Assembly: GCA_012103535.1 (NCBI GenBank)
Contig: WLWQ01000003.1
Location: forward strand, 248,001-312,000
DNA from: Pseudomonadales bacterium
GTDB taxonomy: Bacteria > Pseudomonadota > Gammaproteobacteria > Pseudomonadales > Pseudohongiellaceae
Length of the DNA: 64,000 bases
Direction: 5' to 3'
A model generated the notes under the pieces. That model did no database searches. It saw only the letters and a program-made list of their open reading frames with translations, and was not told the DNA's origin. Both the position numbers and the translations under genes were made by a program. Shown in pieces: positions 1-9,620 of this stretch (its first letter is position 1; each line of letters begins with the position of its first letter).

Positions 1-399
1 TATGGTACGCAAAGAATTGGTGTTGCTTTTGGGCAAAGCATTTCAGCGACGGCGAAAGCCGTAGCAGTGCTAAAAGCAATTGATGGAATACCAGATTGGG
101 ATCAAATAGAAAAACTCATCGAAGAATGGAAGCCTGACTGCTGCGTTGTGGGTCTTCCTTACAATATGGATGGTAGCGAAAGCGATCTTATGGCCCGCGC
201 AATAAAATTCGCTAATCGGATTAATGGACGTTTCAATTTAGTTTGCTACGGCATGGATGAGAGACTTTCTTCGCGTGCAGCGATCGAACAAATCATGGAG
301 GAAGAAAAGACTAACAAAAAGCAAACTGCCATCGACGATATCGCTGCGCAAATTATTCTGGAAAATTGGTTTAATGAATATAATTCACAAACTTCTTAG
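1..399 (+). CDS. ruvX: RuvX/YqgF-family Holliday junction resolvase-like protein, 5' end missing
   Basis: The frame is open from base 1, so the first codons lie outside the window; 132 residues are visible. It begins inside the RNase H-fold motif (YGTQRIGVAFG, the segment after the usual FDxG acidic residue) and continues with the family blocks VVGLPYNMDGSES, DERLSSRAA and a terminal DDIAAQIILENW, which holds the conserved C-terminal aspartates. Known role of the family: YqgF/RuvX proteins are RNase H-fold nucleases linked to resolution of DNA junctions and to maturation of pre-16S rRNA 5' ends. The gene converges on pilT across a 99-bp gap. Identification is firm; the missing N-terminus is only a window-edge effect. 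Confidence 0.93.
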   Translation, partial: YGTQRIGVAFGQSISATAKAVAVLKAIDGIPDWDQIEKLIEEWKPDCCVVGLPYNMDGSESDLMARAIKFANRINGRFNLVCYGMDERLSSRAAIEQIMEEEKTNKKQTAIDDIAAQIILENWFNEYNSQTS

Positions 400-498
400 C
401 TATAGAAAAGAAGTCTTAAGTAGCAGTTCGTGAATAAGTAAGGAAAGGTGTGCTAGAGCAAGGACTCAACAATCGCTGAGCCCTCAAAAAAATTTTAA

Positions 499-1533
499 TC
501 AGAAATTTTCCGGCATCTTGGCTTTTAACTTGGCATCTTCCCGGGTAACCATACCTTTTTGCAAAAGATCCTTAAGACACTGATCCAATGTTTGCATGCC
601 AGATGAAGCACCGGTTTGAATAGCCGAATACATCTGGGCAACTTTGTCTTCGCGAATCAGGTTTCGAATAGCCGCGGTACCGATCATAATTTCGTGTGCT
701 GCGACTCGACCACCACCCGGTTTCTTCAACAAGGTTTGGGAAATTACTGCCTGCAATGATTCTGACAACATGGAACGTACCATGTCTTTTTCTGCCGCTG
801 GGAATACATCGATTACACGGTCGATAGTTTTAGCAGCAGAGGTGGTGTGCAGCGTGCCAAAGACCAAGTGACCGGTTTCAGCTGCGGTAAGCGCCAGTCG
901 AATGGTTTCCAGGTCTCGAAGCTCACCAACGAGAATGATGTCCGGGTCTTCACGTAGCGCTGAACGCAGGGCTTCGTTAAAACCGTGAGTATCTCGATGC
1001 ACCTCACGCTGGTTTACCAGGCACTTCTTACTCTGGTGTACAAATTCTATTGGGTCTTCAATGGTGAGAATATGTTCATACTTACTGTCATTGATGTAAT
1101 CAACCATTGCCGCGAGAGTTGTACTCTTGCCGGAACCGGTTGGTCCTGTAACTGCAACGAGCCCTCGAGGAACATCGGATATCGTTCGAAATATTTCACC
1201 CATGCCTAACTGTTCCATGGATAGTACTTTCGAAGGAATGGTACGAAATACTGCGGCAGAACCTCGATTTTGAACGAAGGCATTTACACGAAAGCGCGCT
1301 AAATTAGGCACCTCAAATGAGAAATCCGTTTCTAGAAATTCTTCATAATCTTTGCGCTGCTTATCATTCATAATTTCGTAGATAAGCGAATGAACTTCCT
1401 TATGATCCATTTCTGGAACATTGATTCGACGAATATCCCCATCCACTCGAATTAGAGGTGGCATTCCCGCGGTAACGTGCAAGTCGGACGCACCCTGTTT
1501 AACGCTAAATCCCAATAGTTCTGTAATATCCAT
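499..1533 (-). CDS. pilT: Type IV pilus retraction ATPase PilT
   Basis: The protein has 344 residues, the normal length of PilT. A PAS-like N-terminal domain is followed by the RecA-like ATPase core: Walker A GPTGSGKST at about residues 130-138, Asp box around ILTIEDPIEF, Walker B DPDIILVGE and the His box GHLVFGTLHTTSA. PilT is a hexameric cytoplasmic motor that depolymerises type IV pili and drives twitching motility and DNA uptake. The C-terminal AIRNLIRE motif, characteristic of PilT and needed for retraction, is present as AAIRNLIRED. It is divergent from the yggS-proC-yggT genes, a common arrangement in gammaproteobacteria. No PilU follows on the visible side. Confidence 0.97.
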   Translation of the reverse strand: MDITELLGFSVKQGASDLHVTAGMPPLIRVDGDIRRINVPEMDHKEVHSLIYEIMNDKQRKDYEEFLETDFSFEVPNLARFRVNAFVQNRGSAAVFRTIPSKVLSMEQLGMGEIFRTISDVPRGLVAVTGPTGSGKSTTLAAMVDYINDSKYEHILTIEDPIEFVHQSKKCLVNQREVHRDTHGFNEALRSALREDPDIILVGELRDLETIRLALTAAETGHLVFGTLHTTSAAKTIDRVIDVFPAAEKDMVRSMLSESLQAVISQTLLKKPGGGRVAAHEIMIGTAAIRNLIREDKVAQMYSAIQTGASSGMQTLDQCLKDLLQKGMVTREDAKLKAKMPENF

Positions 1534-1705
1534 GAGCCTAACCTGTAACTTTATGAGTATTATTCTGTGACTGAAATCGGTACATCACTCTCAATCCCTG
1601 GTTGTAGCTTCCTCACTTTCACTAGCAAGGAATGACTGCGTCACCTATAGTACCTGTCCTTTTGAGAATATCCCAGACCAGAAACCCGCAAAAAGACGCA
1701 AAACC

Positions 1706-2389
1706 GTGACCCAAATAGCAGAAAATATCTCCGCTACAACCCAGAAAATACGTGCGTTGGAGACAAAGTATAGTCGCTCCGAGTCGAGTGTGCGCATTTT
1801 GGCTGTGAGCAAGCGCCACTCGGAGGCAAAAATCCGAGAAGCCGCTGCTGCCGGCATAAGCGAATTCGGGGAAAACTTTTTGCAAGAAGCGGAAGAAAAG
1901 ATCGCTGCGCTTACAGATTTGAAATTGAGCTGGCACTTTATCGGACCTGTTCAATCGAATAAAACCCGCGGCATCGCAGAGAATTTCGACTGGGTACAAA
2001 GCGTAGAAAGAGACAAGATTGCCACTCGCCTGAGCGAACAACGCCCAGACGATAAGCCGCCACTCAACATCTGTATACAGGTAAATCTTTCAGAAGAAGA
2101 TTCTAAATCCGGTACAAGCTTGGAATATGCACAAGCATTGTGCGAGCTTGTCACTAAGCTGCCTCGACTAAAATTACGGGGGCTTATGGCAATTCCTGCA
2201 CCGGAAGAAAATTTTGGGCGGCAACGACATTGCTTTAACTTGCTTGCTAATGAGTACGCTCGCTTACAAAAACTATTCCCAGAAATGGATACCCTCTCCT
2301 TGGGCATGAGCAATGATTTCGAAGCTGCAATTGCCGAAGGTTCGACCATGGTCAGACTAGGCACAGTATTGTTTGGGCAAAGGGCCTAA
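1706..2389 (+). CDS. yggS: YggS-family pyridoxal phosphate homeostasis protein
   Basis: This is a 227-residue alanine-racemase-fold protein without the second domain. The PLP-binding lysine lies in ILAVSKRH (about K36), followed by FGENFLQEAEEK, WHFIGPVQSNK and, near the C-terminus, SLGMSNDFEAAIAEGSTMVRLGTVLFG, which carries the phosphate-binding residues. YggS/PLPBP proteins hold and buffer PLP and affect amino acid and B6 metabolism; they have no established enzymatic activity. The start is GTG at 1706; no ATG lies nearby in frame. It is 83 bp upstream of proC, consistent with the conserved yggS-proC-yggT cluster. Confidence 0.95.
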   Translation: MTQIAENISATTQKIRALETKYSRSESSVRILAVSKRHSEAKIREAAAAGISEFGENFLQEAEEKIAALTDLKLSWHFIGPVQSNKTRGIAENFDWVQSVERDKIATRLSEQRPDDKPPLNICIQVNLSEEDSKSGTSLEYAQALCELVTKLPRLKLRGLMAIPAPEENFGRQRHCFNLLANEYARLQKLFPEMDTLSLGMSNDFEAAIAEGSTMVRLGTVLFGQRA

Positions 2390-2472
2390 TTGCACGATTT
2401 AAGCTTGAATGAGATAGAATACCAGCTGGTCGACATTAGATGACTTAAGCACAGCTGCAGATCGGAGAAGAA

Positions 2473-3288
2473 TTGGAAAACACGACAATAGGTTTTGTGG
2501 GCGCAGGCAATATGGCGAATAGTCTCATTCGAGGTTTACTGGCCATAGGTACCCATGCTGACTCAATCATTGCTGCCGATGTGGATAATGAGAAACTTGA
2601 GATTCTCAGAACTGAATGCGGTATTCGAATTGCAGACAATCAAAGCATCGCTTCTGAAGCGAATGTCATGGTGTTGGCCGTAAAGCCTCAAGTGATGGAG
2701 CAAGTTTGCACAGGAATATCTCTGCAAGCAGATTCGAGTTTAGTAGTATCGGTGGCTGCTGGCATTACGGTCGAACAATTACAAAGTTGGCTAGGTAGTA
2801 ATACTGCAGTGGTAAGGTGTATGCCGAATACTCCTGCTCTGGTTGGAAAAGGCGCAACTGGATTGTTTGCTAACGAATTTGTTAGCAGCACCCAGAGAGC
2901 TCTAGCAGAATCCGTAATGAACTCAGTTGGCATTAGCGTTTGGGTTGATAATGAAATAGATATCGATACAGTTACGGCTGTGTCTGGCAGCGGACCCGCG
3001 TACTATTTTCTTTTTATGGAAGCGATGCAGGATGCTGCGCGTGAGTTGGGTCTAGCAGAAGACATTGCAAAAAAACTGATCTATCAAACAGCAGCTGGCG
3101 CAGCGGAATTAGCAATTCAAAGTTCTGATACAACCGCAGAACTAAGACGAAAAGTAACATCGCCTGGTGGAACCACGGAACAGGCTTTAAATACATTTGA
3201 GGCGGGCGAGCTAAGAGACTTAGTCAAGAAAGCCTTGGCTGCCGCAAAAGATCGATCAATTGAATTGGCAAAGGAATTGAATAACTAG
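2473..3288 (+). CDS. proC: Pyrroline-5-carboxylate reductase
   Basis: The protein has 271 residues, the family length. It opens with the NAD(P)-binding Rossmann motif GFVGAGNMANSLIRGL and contains the substrate-side signatures RCMPNTPALVGKGATG, AVSGSGPAYYFLFMEAM and VTSPGGTTEQAL in the order expected for ProC. It catalyses the last step of proline synthesis, reduction of 1-pyrroline-5-carboxylate, as a cytoplasmic oligomer. The start is TTG at 2473, supported by a GGAG ribosome-binding site at 2464-2467. It is followed after 12 bp by yggT. Confidence 0.97.
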   Translation: MENTTIGFVGAGNMANSLIRGLLAIGTHADSIIAADVDNEKLEILRTECGIRIADNQSIASEANVMVLAVKPQVMEQVCTGISLQADSSLVVSVAAGITVEQLQSWLGSNTAVVRCMPNTPALVGKGATGLFANEFVSSTQRALAESVMNSVGISVWVDNEIDIDTVTAVSGSGPAYYFLFMEAMQDAARELGLAEDIAKKLIYQTAAGAAELAIQSSDTTAELRRKVTSPGGTTEQALNTFEAGELRDLVKKALAAAKDRSIELAKELNN

Positions 3289-3300
3289 TGAGTTAAAGCG

Positions 3301-3900
3301 ATGGGAGTTTTCGAAAGTTCAGCAACACTTATTTTTAACGCCTTAGTAGGAATCTATTTACTCGCAGTAATTTTGAGATTTTTGCTGCAGGTTGCACGGG
3401 CGGATTTCTACAATCCAATTTCTCAATCTATAGTAAAAATTACGGACCCGGCCGTTCGGCTGTTTCGCAATTTTATTCCAGGCTATAGAGGAATAGATTT
3501 TTCTAGCCTGATTTTGGCACTCATAATTCAAGCGGTAGCTATTTCAGGATTAATCCTTCTTTATGGTGGCAGTATTCCTTCGATTGGATTCATTATTACC
3601 TGGGCATTCGTTGGCGTTCTGCACTTCATGATTATGGTTTACTACTATGCCATTATTGCTTCGATCATCATGTCATTCGTTATGATGTTTTCTGGCAATA
3701 TGAACCCACATCCATTCCTCAGACTTATCTGGCAATTGACAGAACCGGTTATGTCACCCGTCAGAAAAATTATTCCACCAATGGGCGGTCTCGATTTTTC
3801 TCCCATATTTATTTTTATCGGTATTGGATTGATTCGAAATATTATCTACCAGTCGTTTGGCGTAAATGAGTCGATAGCACTGGTTGTTATTGGTCTCTGA
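3301..3900 (+). CDS. yggT: YggT family membrane protein
   Basis: The protein has 199 residues with two copies of the YggT unit. Each unit is a membrane segment followed by a conserved PxxRLFRNFIPxxxGIDFSSLI-type segment (about residues 45-70) or its second copy PVRKIIPPMGGLDFSPIF (about 158-176). It is an inner-membrane protein; the family has been linked to cell-shape, osmotic and division functions, but the molecular role is not established. The tight 12-bp spacing after proC indicates co-transcription. Confidence 0.92.
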   Translation: MGVFESSATLIFNALVGIYLLAVILRFLLQVARADFYNPISQSIVKITDPAVRLFRNFIPGYRGIDFSSLILALIIQAVAISGLILLYGGSIPSIGFIITWAFVGVLHFMIMVYYYAIIASIIMSFVMMFSGNMNPHPFLRLIWQLTEPVMSPVRKIIPPMGGLDFSPIFIFIGIGLIRNIIYQSFGVNESIALVVIGL

Positions 3901-4046
3901 TAAGTTCTACCACTGTGACGGTAATCCTCACGCTTGTGCGTTACTATTGTTGTCGGATAACAACCGACTAAAGAAACTATGCATCGAGCAATCCGAGTTG
4001 CTTCCTAGAGAGCATCAATAAAGCCAGATTAGTTAGCGAACGTCCT

Positions 4047-5246
4047 ATGACAGATGTTATCCCAGAAGATTCAGTTGGAATTGTTGAACCACAACAGCTC
4101 CACATTGATGAACCGCTGACGTTGCGCAGCGGCAAGGTCTTGCCTGCCTGCGATATTGTCTACGAAACATACGGTGAACTGAACTCAGAAAAATCCAATG
4201 CCATTTTAGTTTGTCACGCCCTAAGCGGTGACCACCATGCAGCTGGTTATCATGCCTCAGAAGAAATGAAGCCGGGTTGGTGGGAAACCTGTATAGGCCC
4301 AGGCAAAGCCATCGATACCAACTTATTCTACGTTGTGAGTATGAACAATCTCGGGGGCTGTGGCGGTACTACTGGCCCTGCTTCAATCAATCCAGAAACT
4401 GGAAAATATTGGGGGCCCGATTTTCCCGTAGTGACTGTCAGGGATTGGGTTAAGAGTCAGGCCATGTTAATGGACCGACTTGGAATTCAAAAGTGGGCGG
4501 CTGTCGTAGGTGGCAGTCTTGGTGGGATGCAAGTCCTGCGCTGGGCGATTAGTTATCCTGAGAGACTTGATCATGCTATATGCATCGCCGCGGCGCCGAA
4601 ACTCTCTGCGCAAAACATCGCCTTTAATGAAGTTGCACGACAATCTATTACCACCGACCCCAATTTTCATGACGGCCACTATTTGGAAAACAATACCTAC
4701 CCGAAACAAGGTCTCACTCTCGCTCGAATGGTTGGGCATATTACCTATCTATCGGATAGTGCAATGCGAGCGAAATTTGGAAAAACTGTCGCAGACTTTG
4801 AAAGCGATGAAACTAACTTCGGTAGAGATTTGAGAACCGGAAAATTAAGTTTTGGTTTCAATGTTGATTTTCAAGTGGAAAGCTATTTGCATTATCAGGG
4901 GGAAAGATTTTCTGCAAATTTTGATGCCAATACTTATTTGTTAATGACCAAAGCTTTGGACTACTTCGATCCATCAGTGGACTATGAGGGTGACCTTAGC
5001 AAAGCATTCACGAATGGAACTTGTAAATTCATGCTGGTTTCCTTTAGCACAGATTGGCGATTTCCTCCCGAGCGATCAAGAGAGCTGGTAAACGATTTAT
5101 TGAAGGCTGGAAGAGAAGTCACGTATCTGGAAGTTGAAGCAGATCAGGGACACGATGCATTTCTATTGCCTATACCTCGCTATATAAATGCCTTTAAGGC
5201 CTATTTAGCGCAAGTGCATCATGAGGTTTGCGGCGATGCGTCCTGA
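4047..5246 (+). CDS. metX: Homoserine O-acyltransferase MetX
   Basis: The protein has 399 residues and an alpha/beta-hydrolase fold. The nucleophile elbow is GGSLGGMQ (serine at about residue 157), the catalytic aspartate is in [12 protein letters not shown] and the histidine in [11 protein letters not shown]. It activates homoserine by acylation in methionine biosynthesis. MetX enzymes can use acetyl-CoA or succinyl-CoA; MetX encoded next to MetW in gammaproteobacteria is often the succinyl-transferring type, but I cannot settle acyl specificity by eye. The gene overlaps metW, so the pair is probably translationally coupled. The 146 bp upstream contain no recognisable SAM riboswitch. Confidence 0.95.
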   Translation: MTDVIPEDSVGIVEPQQLHIDEPLTLRSGKVLPACDIVYETYGELNSEKSNAILVCHALSGDHHAAGYHASEEMKPGWWETCIGPGKAIDTNLFYVVSMNNLGGCGGTTGPASINPETGKYWGPDFPVVTVRDWVKSQAMLMDRLGIQKWAAVVGGSLGGMQVLRWAISYPERLDHAICIAAAPKLSAQNIAFNEVARQSITTDPNFHDGHYLENNTYPKQGLTLARMVGHITYLSDSAMRAKFGKTVADFESDETNFGRDLRTGKLSFGFNVDFQVESYLHYQGERFSANFDANTYLLMTKALDYFDPSVDYEGDLSKAFTNGTCKFMLVSFSTDWRFPPERSRELVNDLLKAGREVTYLEVEADQGHDAFLLPIPRYINAFKAYLAQVHHEVCGDAS

Positions 5247-5829
5247 TCTAGATATCATTCAACAGTGGATAGAACCAAATAGCCGCGTTCTCGATCTTGG
5301 CTGTGGTGATGGGGATTTATTGCATTACTTAAAAACCACCAAGCAAGTTAAAGAGATTGGTCTTGAAATCGATGAACAGAACATCCAACGCTGCATTGAA
5401 AATGGCGTAAACGTCATCGAGCAAAACCTTGATAAAGGTCTATCTAATTTCCAATCCAATAGCTTCGAAACTGTGTTGCTCGCGCAAACACTACAAGCTT
5501 TGAGTAATCCAGATAAGCTAATTGATGAAATGTTAAGAATAGGCAAAAAAGGTATTGTTACCTTTCCTAATTTCGGCAACTGGAAGAGTCGACTGTATCT
5601 TGCCACCAAAGGTCGCATGCCAGTATCGAAGTTTATGCCTCATCAATGGTATGACACTCCCAACATCCATTTCTGTACGGTTAAAGATTTCGATGCGCTT
5701 TGTAGTAATAAAGGCATTAAAGTTCTCACCCGCACGGTTGTTGATTCTCAACACCAGGGAAGTTGGGCAGTGAAGTCCTGGCCAAACTTTCTCGGTGAAA
5801 TCGCCATCTATCACATCACGAGGGATTAA
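5236..5829 (+). CDS. metW: Methionine biosynthesis protein MetW
   Basis: This 197-residue protein has a class I SAM-methyltransferase-like fold with motif [13 protein letters not shown]. It continues with the MetW hallmarks [17 protein letters not shown] and [21 protein letters not shown]. MetW works with MetX in methionine biosynthesis; its precise role is not settled. I place the start at ATG 5236 rather than the in-frame ATG at 5221: [12 protein letters not shown] matches the usual MetW N-terminus and a GAGG sits 9 bases upstream. This gives an 11-bp overlap with metX. The stop shares bases with the rdgB start (TAATG). Confidence 0.94.
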   Translation: MRPDLDIIQQWIEPNSRVLDLGCGDGDLLHYLKTTKQVKEIGLEIDEQNIQRCIENGVNVIEQNLDKGLSNFQSNSFETVLLAQTLQALSNPDKLIDEMLRIGKKGIVTFPNFGNWKSRLYLATKGRMPVSKFMPHQWYDTPNIHFCTVKDFDALCSNKGIKVLTRTVVDSQHQGSWAVKSWPNFLGEIAIYHITRD

Positions 5830-6431
5830 TGCAGCAAATTGTGTTGGCCAGTGGCAATCAAGGAAAACTGAGAGAGCTGCAGGCAATACTCAGTAAGCGC
5901 GAAGTTGAGTTGATTCCACAATCCGAATTTAATGTTTCCGAAGCGGCAGAAACGGGGCTCAGCTTTGTTGAAAACGCGCTAATAAAAGCCAGACATGCTT
6001 GTACCGAAACGGGGCTACCTAGTATCGCCGACGACTCCGGAATTGAAGTCGATGCATTGAATGGCGAGCCAGGTATCTACTCGGCACGCTATGCAGGAGT
6101 TACGGGGCCGACTGCCGATGCAGAAAACAACATCAAGTTATTGACAGAGCTTGAGCAGGTACCCGATCTTGAACGCAGCGCCCGCTTCCAATGCGTCATC
6201 GTTTTCTTACGTCATGCCAACGACCCTATGCCGATGATTTGTCAGGGCACCTGGGAAGGAAGAATCTTGTTCGAAGAAAGCGGTGAAAACGGTTTCGGCT
6301 ATGATCCTCTTTTCTATGTACCTACTCATGAATGTGCTTCTGCACAGCTCGATCCGAAGACCAAAAATTCACTCAGTCATCGTGGCCAGGCATTGCGCCT
6401 ACTATTACAATGTTGGAAAGACCTCCCTTAA
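5829..6431 (+). CDS. rdgB: dITP/XTP pyrophosphatase (non-canonical purine NTPase)
   Basis: The protein has 200 residues, the length of RdgB/HAM1 proteins. The N-terminal substrate motif is [17 protein letters not shown], followed by the metal-site segment [26 protein letters not shown] and later [12 protein letters not shown] and SHRGQALR. It hydrolyses deaminated purine nucleoside triphosphates (dITP, XTP) to the monophosphates and keeps them out of DNA. The start codon overlaps the metW stop (TAATG). The 3' end overlaps hemW by 22 bp. Confidence 0.97.
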   Translation: MQQIVLASGNQGKLRELQAILSKREVELIPQSEFNVSEAAETGLSFVENALIKARHACTETGLPSIADDSGIEVDALNGEPGIYSARYAGVTGPTADAENNIKLLTELEQVPDLERSARFQCVIVFLRHANDPMPMICQGTWEGRILFEESGENGFGYDPLFYVPTHECASAQLDPKTKNSLSHRGQALRLLLQCWKDLP

Positions 6432-7567
6432 GTCTCTACATTCATATTCCCTGGTGTGTGCGCAAATGCCCCTATTGTGATTTCAATTCACACGAATCTG
6501 AATCGCCACTACCGGAAGCACAATATATTGATGCTTTACTGGAAGATTTTTCCCAGGAATTCGGACGCCTCGATACCGATCAAATCGAATTGCAGTCAAT
6601 TTTTATTGGCGGAGGAACTCCGAGTTTATTCGGTGGCGCCTCCTACAAAAAACTACTGCAAAGAATCAACGAATCCCTGGCGTTTGCTACCGATATTGAA
6701 GTCACTCTCGAAGCCAATCCAGGCACTGCCGAGGCAGGACGGTTTACTGATTTTCGTGAGGCGGGCATCAATCGCTTGTCACTTGGCATTCAAAGCTTTG
6801 ACGATGCCCGCCTGCAGCAGCTCGGGCGCATTCATAATGCCGACGAAGCACTAAAGGCTATTGAGCTTGCTAAGAACGCCGGCTTTGCGAATTTTAATCT
6901 CGATCTTATGCATGGACTTCCCGACCAGACAGCCAAGGACGCGTTGAATGATTTGCAGATCGCAATGGAATGCAATCCTTCCCATGTCAGCTGGTACCAA
7001 TTGACCATCGAACCAAACACAGTGTTTTATCGACGCCCTCCGGAACTTCCCCATGAAAACATATTGGAAGAAATTCAGATAAGTGGTCAAAAGTTGTTGG
7101 AAAGTCAAGATTACCATCAGTATGAAGTCTCAGCCTACGCAAAACCTGGGAACAAATCATTGCACAATCAAAACTATTGGAGTTTTGGTGACTATATGGG
7201 AATTGGTGCCGGTGCCCACGGCAAAATTACTCTCCCTGATGAAAGCAAAATTCTAAGAACACGGAAGATTAAACAACCCAATCACTATCTAACTGCTCTT
7301 AATGGTCGCAATGGGGAGCTTAAAGAAATTCTTACCCAGGAACGACCGCTGGAATTCCTAATGAACGCACTAAGACTTCGTAGGGGCTTTAGTAAAAAGC
7401 AATTCGAAAGCCGAACTGGCCTGCCTTTCGGCGAAATAGCAAAGAGAGTAGAATCGCAAGTTGAAAATGGCCTAATGCAAATGGAAGAAGTTGACGATGA
7501 ATTACTCATATCGACGACTGCAACTGGTTACCGTTTTTTAAATAGCGTACTCGAGGAATTTCTTTAA
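6410..7567 (+). CDS. hemW: HemW-like radical SAM heme chaperone
   Basis: This is a 385-residue radical SAM protein. The 4Fe-4S cluster motif CxxxCxxC is complete near the N-terminus ([12 protein letters not shown]; Cys16, Cys20, Cys23). Family motifs follow: [36 protein letters not shown] and [11 protein letters not shown]. HemW resembles coproporphyrinogen III oxidase HemN but is thought to act as a heme chaperone; the extra cysteine and residues needed for oxidase activity are not evident. I use the ATG at 6410 because the usual HemW N-terminus ([12 protein letters not shown]) follows directly; an upstream in-frame start at 6332 would lie deep inside rdgB. The stop overlaps the next start (TAATG). 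Confidence 0.95.
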   Translation: MLERPPLSLYIHIPWCVRKCPYCDFNSHESESPLPEAQYIDALLEDFSQEFGRLDTDQIELQSIFIGGGTPSLFGGASYKKLLQRINESLAFATDIEVTLEANPGTAEAGRFTDFREAGINRLSLGIQSFDDARLQQLGRIHNADEALKAIELAKNAGFANFNLDLMHGLPDQTAKDALNDLQIAMECNPSHVSWYQLTIEPNTVFYRRPPELPHENILEEIQISGQKLLESQDYHQYEVSAYAKPGNKSLHNQNYWSFGDYMGIGAGAHGKITLPDESKILRTRKIKQPNHYLTALNGRNGELKEILTQERPLEFLMNALRLRRGFSKKQFESRTGLPFGEIAKRVESQVENGLMQMEEVDDELLISTTATGYRFLNSVLEEFL

Positions 7568-7920
7568 TGGCAGCTTTGTACGAGAAACACTGTGAAGCGT
7601 GTCAGCTTGGCGCTCCGGTAGTAACGGAGGAAGAAGCTAACGAACTACTTTTAAAAGTTCCAGCATGGCGCAGAGAATTTCATGAGGGCGTGGAAAAGCT
7701 TATCAGAGAATTTCATTTCGTTGAGTTTAAAGACGCGTTTAATTTTTCCTATAAGATTGCCAATCTTGCGGATCGGGAAAATCATCATCCTTCAGTTCTG
7801 ACGGAGTGGGGAAAAGTCACAGTTTATTGGTGGACTCACAAGATAAATGGCTTGCATGTAAATGACTTTATCATGGCTGCCAAAACTGACATGATTGCAA
7901 AGCTATCCGCTCCATCTTGA
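7567..7920 (+). CDS. phhB: Pterin-4a-carbinolamine dehydratase
   Basis: The protein has 117 residues and fits the PCD/DCoH family. The signature ENHHPSVLTEWGKVTVYWWTH with NGLHVNDF provides the two adjacent histidines and the downstream His/Asp of the active site. The enzyme dehydrates 4a-hydroxytetrahydropterin, which recycles the pterin cofactor of aromatic amino acid hydroxylases. No phenylalanine hydroxylase is in this window, and the gene is in the hemW transcript (1-base stop/start overlap), so its physiological partner is not shown here. Identification of the family is firm. Confidence 0.92.
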   Translation: MAALYEKHCEACQLGAPVVTEEEANELLLKVPAWRREFHEGVEKLIREFHFVEFKDAFNFSYKIANLADRENHHPSVLTEWGKVTVYWWTHKINGLHVNDFIMAAKTDMIAKLSAPS

Positions 7921-7944
7921 AACCTCTAACTAATCGATCTACTT

Positions 7945-9096
7945 ATGTCTCTAGTGTTACCAGGTCTGCTTCAGCAGTTCGATAAGGTAGTCAGTTTGCC
8001 GAGTGTCAGTTCAGCGAATTTAGATCTGGACATGAGTAACAAAGCGGTAATCGACTACCTCGCTAATGCATTTGAAGACATGGGCTTTAGCTGCGAAGTT
8101 ATCCCCTGCGACTTAGATAGAAAAAAGTTTAATCTGATAGCAACCCTTGGAAGTGGTCCTGGCGGGCTGGTGCTCGCCGGCCATACCGATACCGTTCCTT
8201 TCGACCAGGAACTATGGACCGTTGATCCTTTTCATCTTACCGAGAAAGACGACAAGGTTTATGGCTTAGGGATTACGGACATGAAAGGGTTTTTCCCAAT
8301 AGTCATGGAAGCTATAAAACCGATTATCGGCCAGGAATTCAAAGAGCCTTTGATAGTGCTGGCAACAGCAGACGAAGAGTCTTCGATGTTAGGCGCAAAA
8401 TCCTTAGCAGAGCTGGGAAAACCAAAAGCGAGATCTGCGCTTATTGGAGAGCCAACAGGACTGCAGCCGGTTAAAGCCCATAAAGGAATTATGATGGACA
8501 GTATTCGGCTGCTAGGTGAGAGCGGTCATTCCTCAGATCCAGCATTGGGAAAAAATGCGCTGGATGCGATGCACCAGGTAATGTCAGAGCTCATTGAATA
8601 CCGCAACGATTTAAAAGAAAAATACACTTCTGAATTGTTTTCGATTCCCTACCCCACACTAAATTTGGGCGCTATTCATGGTGGCGATAATCCCAATCGT
8701 ATTTGCGGTCACTGCGAGTTGGAATTCGACGTGCGTTTAACGCCGGGAATGAACATCGATACTGTTCGCGCAGAAATTAAAGAGCGAGTTAAGCGAGTCA
8801 CCGAACCGCTTGGTATTGGTTTTGAGATGGGGGAAGTGTTTTCTGGCGTGCCTGCTTTCTTTGCGGAAGAAAATAGCGCCATGCTAAAAGCTGCAGAAGA
8901 GCTTACAGGTCATAGTGGCATAAGTGTGCTTTTCGGAACCGAAGGTCCATTTCTGCAACAAATGGGAATGGATACGATTATTATGGGACCAGGAAATATT
9001 GATCAGGCGCATCAGCCTGATGAATACATGTCGATGGAAATGATTAACCCGAGTATCGATATTTTAACCAAGCTCGTAAGCAGACACTGTCTATAA
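7945..9096 (+). CDS. argE: Acetylornithine deacetylase (M20 family)
   Basis: The protein has 383 residues and a full M20 dizinc amidohydrolase layout. It shows LVLAGHTDTVPF (metal His and catalytic Asp), GITDMKG (bridging Asp), TADEESSMLGA (general base and metal Glu), IGEPTGLQP and, near the end, GPGNIDQAHQPDE (last metal His). The combination YGLGITDMKG and GEPT is typical of ArgE among M20 enzymes. It deacetylates N-acetylornithine in arginine synthesis; related M20 deacylases such as DapE or an acetylcitrulline deacetylase are less likely alternatives. It is 24 bp downstream of phhB, probably in the same transcript. Confidence 0.9.
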   Translation: MSLVLPGLLQQFDKVVSLPSVSSANLDLDMSNKAVIDYLANAFEDMGFSCEVIPCDLDRKKFNLIATLGSGPGGLVLAGHTDTVPFDQELWTVDPFHLTEKDDKVYGLGITDMKGFFPIVMEAIKPIIGQEFKEPLIVLATADEESSMLGAKSLAELGKPKARSALIGEPTGLQPVKAHKGIMMDSIRLLGESGHSSDPALGKNALDAMHQVMSELIEYRNDLKEKYTSELFSIPYPTLNLGAIHGGDNPNRICGHCELEFDVRLTPGMNIDTVRAEIKERVKRVTEPLGIGFEMGEVFSGVPAFFAEENSAMLKAAEELTGHSGISVLFGTEGPFLQQMGMDTIIMGPGNIDQAHQPDEYMSMEMINPSIDILTKLVSRHCL

Positions 9097-9101
9097 CGCG
9101 C

Positions 9102-9608
9102 TCAATTAACTCTTTCTAGAACACAAATACTGTAATCGTAGGGATTAGTTTCATTTTTCTCAAACTCCTCTCGCGAAACTTCATTCCACTCACCTTCGTT
9201 AAACTCCGCGAGAAATGTATCGCCTTCCACTTCCGCGTGCACTCGGGTTAGATGGAATCTTTGTGCAAGGGGTAGTGCCGCTTTGTAGAGCCCTGCGCCA
9301 CCGATAATAAACGCCTCCTCAGAACCGTCTATTACTGAAATGCTTTCTGCCAACTTTACCGCTTCTGCTAAGGAGCCAACTACTTTCGCCCCTTCAGCTG
9401 CATAGTCTGGGTTGTGGGTTATTACTATATTGGTTCTACCTGGTAATGCTCTGCCGATAGATTCCCAAGTCTTACGACCCATGATAATGCTATTACCCAT
9501 AGTCGTTCGCTTGAAATATTTTAAATCTTCGGACAAGTGCCAGGGCAAACTATTGTTGCGACCAATAGTCCTGTTTTCTGCCATGGCACATATCAATGCA
9601 AGTTTCAT
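9102..9608 (-). CDS. folA: Dihydrofolate reductase
   Basis: The protein has 168 residues. It shows AMAENRTIGRNNSLPWHLSEDLKYFK at the N-terminus (substrate and NADPH loops; here the usual acidic residue is E in SEDL), MGRKTWESIG, LPGRTNIVIT and the GGAGLYKAAL motif with FLTRVHAEVEGD-type end. It reduces dihydrofolate to tetrahydrofolate, regenerating the cofactor consumed by ThyA. It is 12 bp downstream of thyA on the same strand, a functional and transcriptional pairing. It converges tightly with argE (5-bp gap). Confidence 0.96.
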   Translation of the reverse strand: MKLALICAMAENRTIGRNNSLPWHLSEDLKYFKRTTMGNSIIMGRKTWESIGRALPGRTNIVITHNPDYAAEGAKVVGSLAEAVKLAESISVIDGSEEAFIIGGAGLYKAALPLAQRFHLTRVHAEVEGDTFLAEFNEGEWNEVSREEFEKNETNPYDYSICVLERVN

Positions 9609-9620
9609 GGTAATTCTTTT

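Noticed and set aside
644..871. Plus-strand frames inside pilT, and similar shadows in other genes
   Set aside because: They lie inside well-supported coding genes in other frames and show no family pattern.
3901..4046. SAM-responsive riboswitch upstream of metX
   Set aside because: No conserved SAM-I/II/IV core or terminator/antiterminator arrangement in the 146-bp leader; only a weak GTTGT/ACAAC repeat.
6332..6409. HemW start at 6332
   Set aside because: It would lie deep inside rdgB; the residues before 6410 do not match the family N-terminus.
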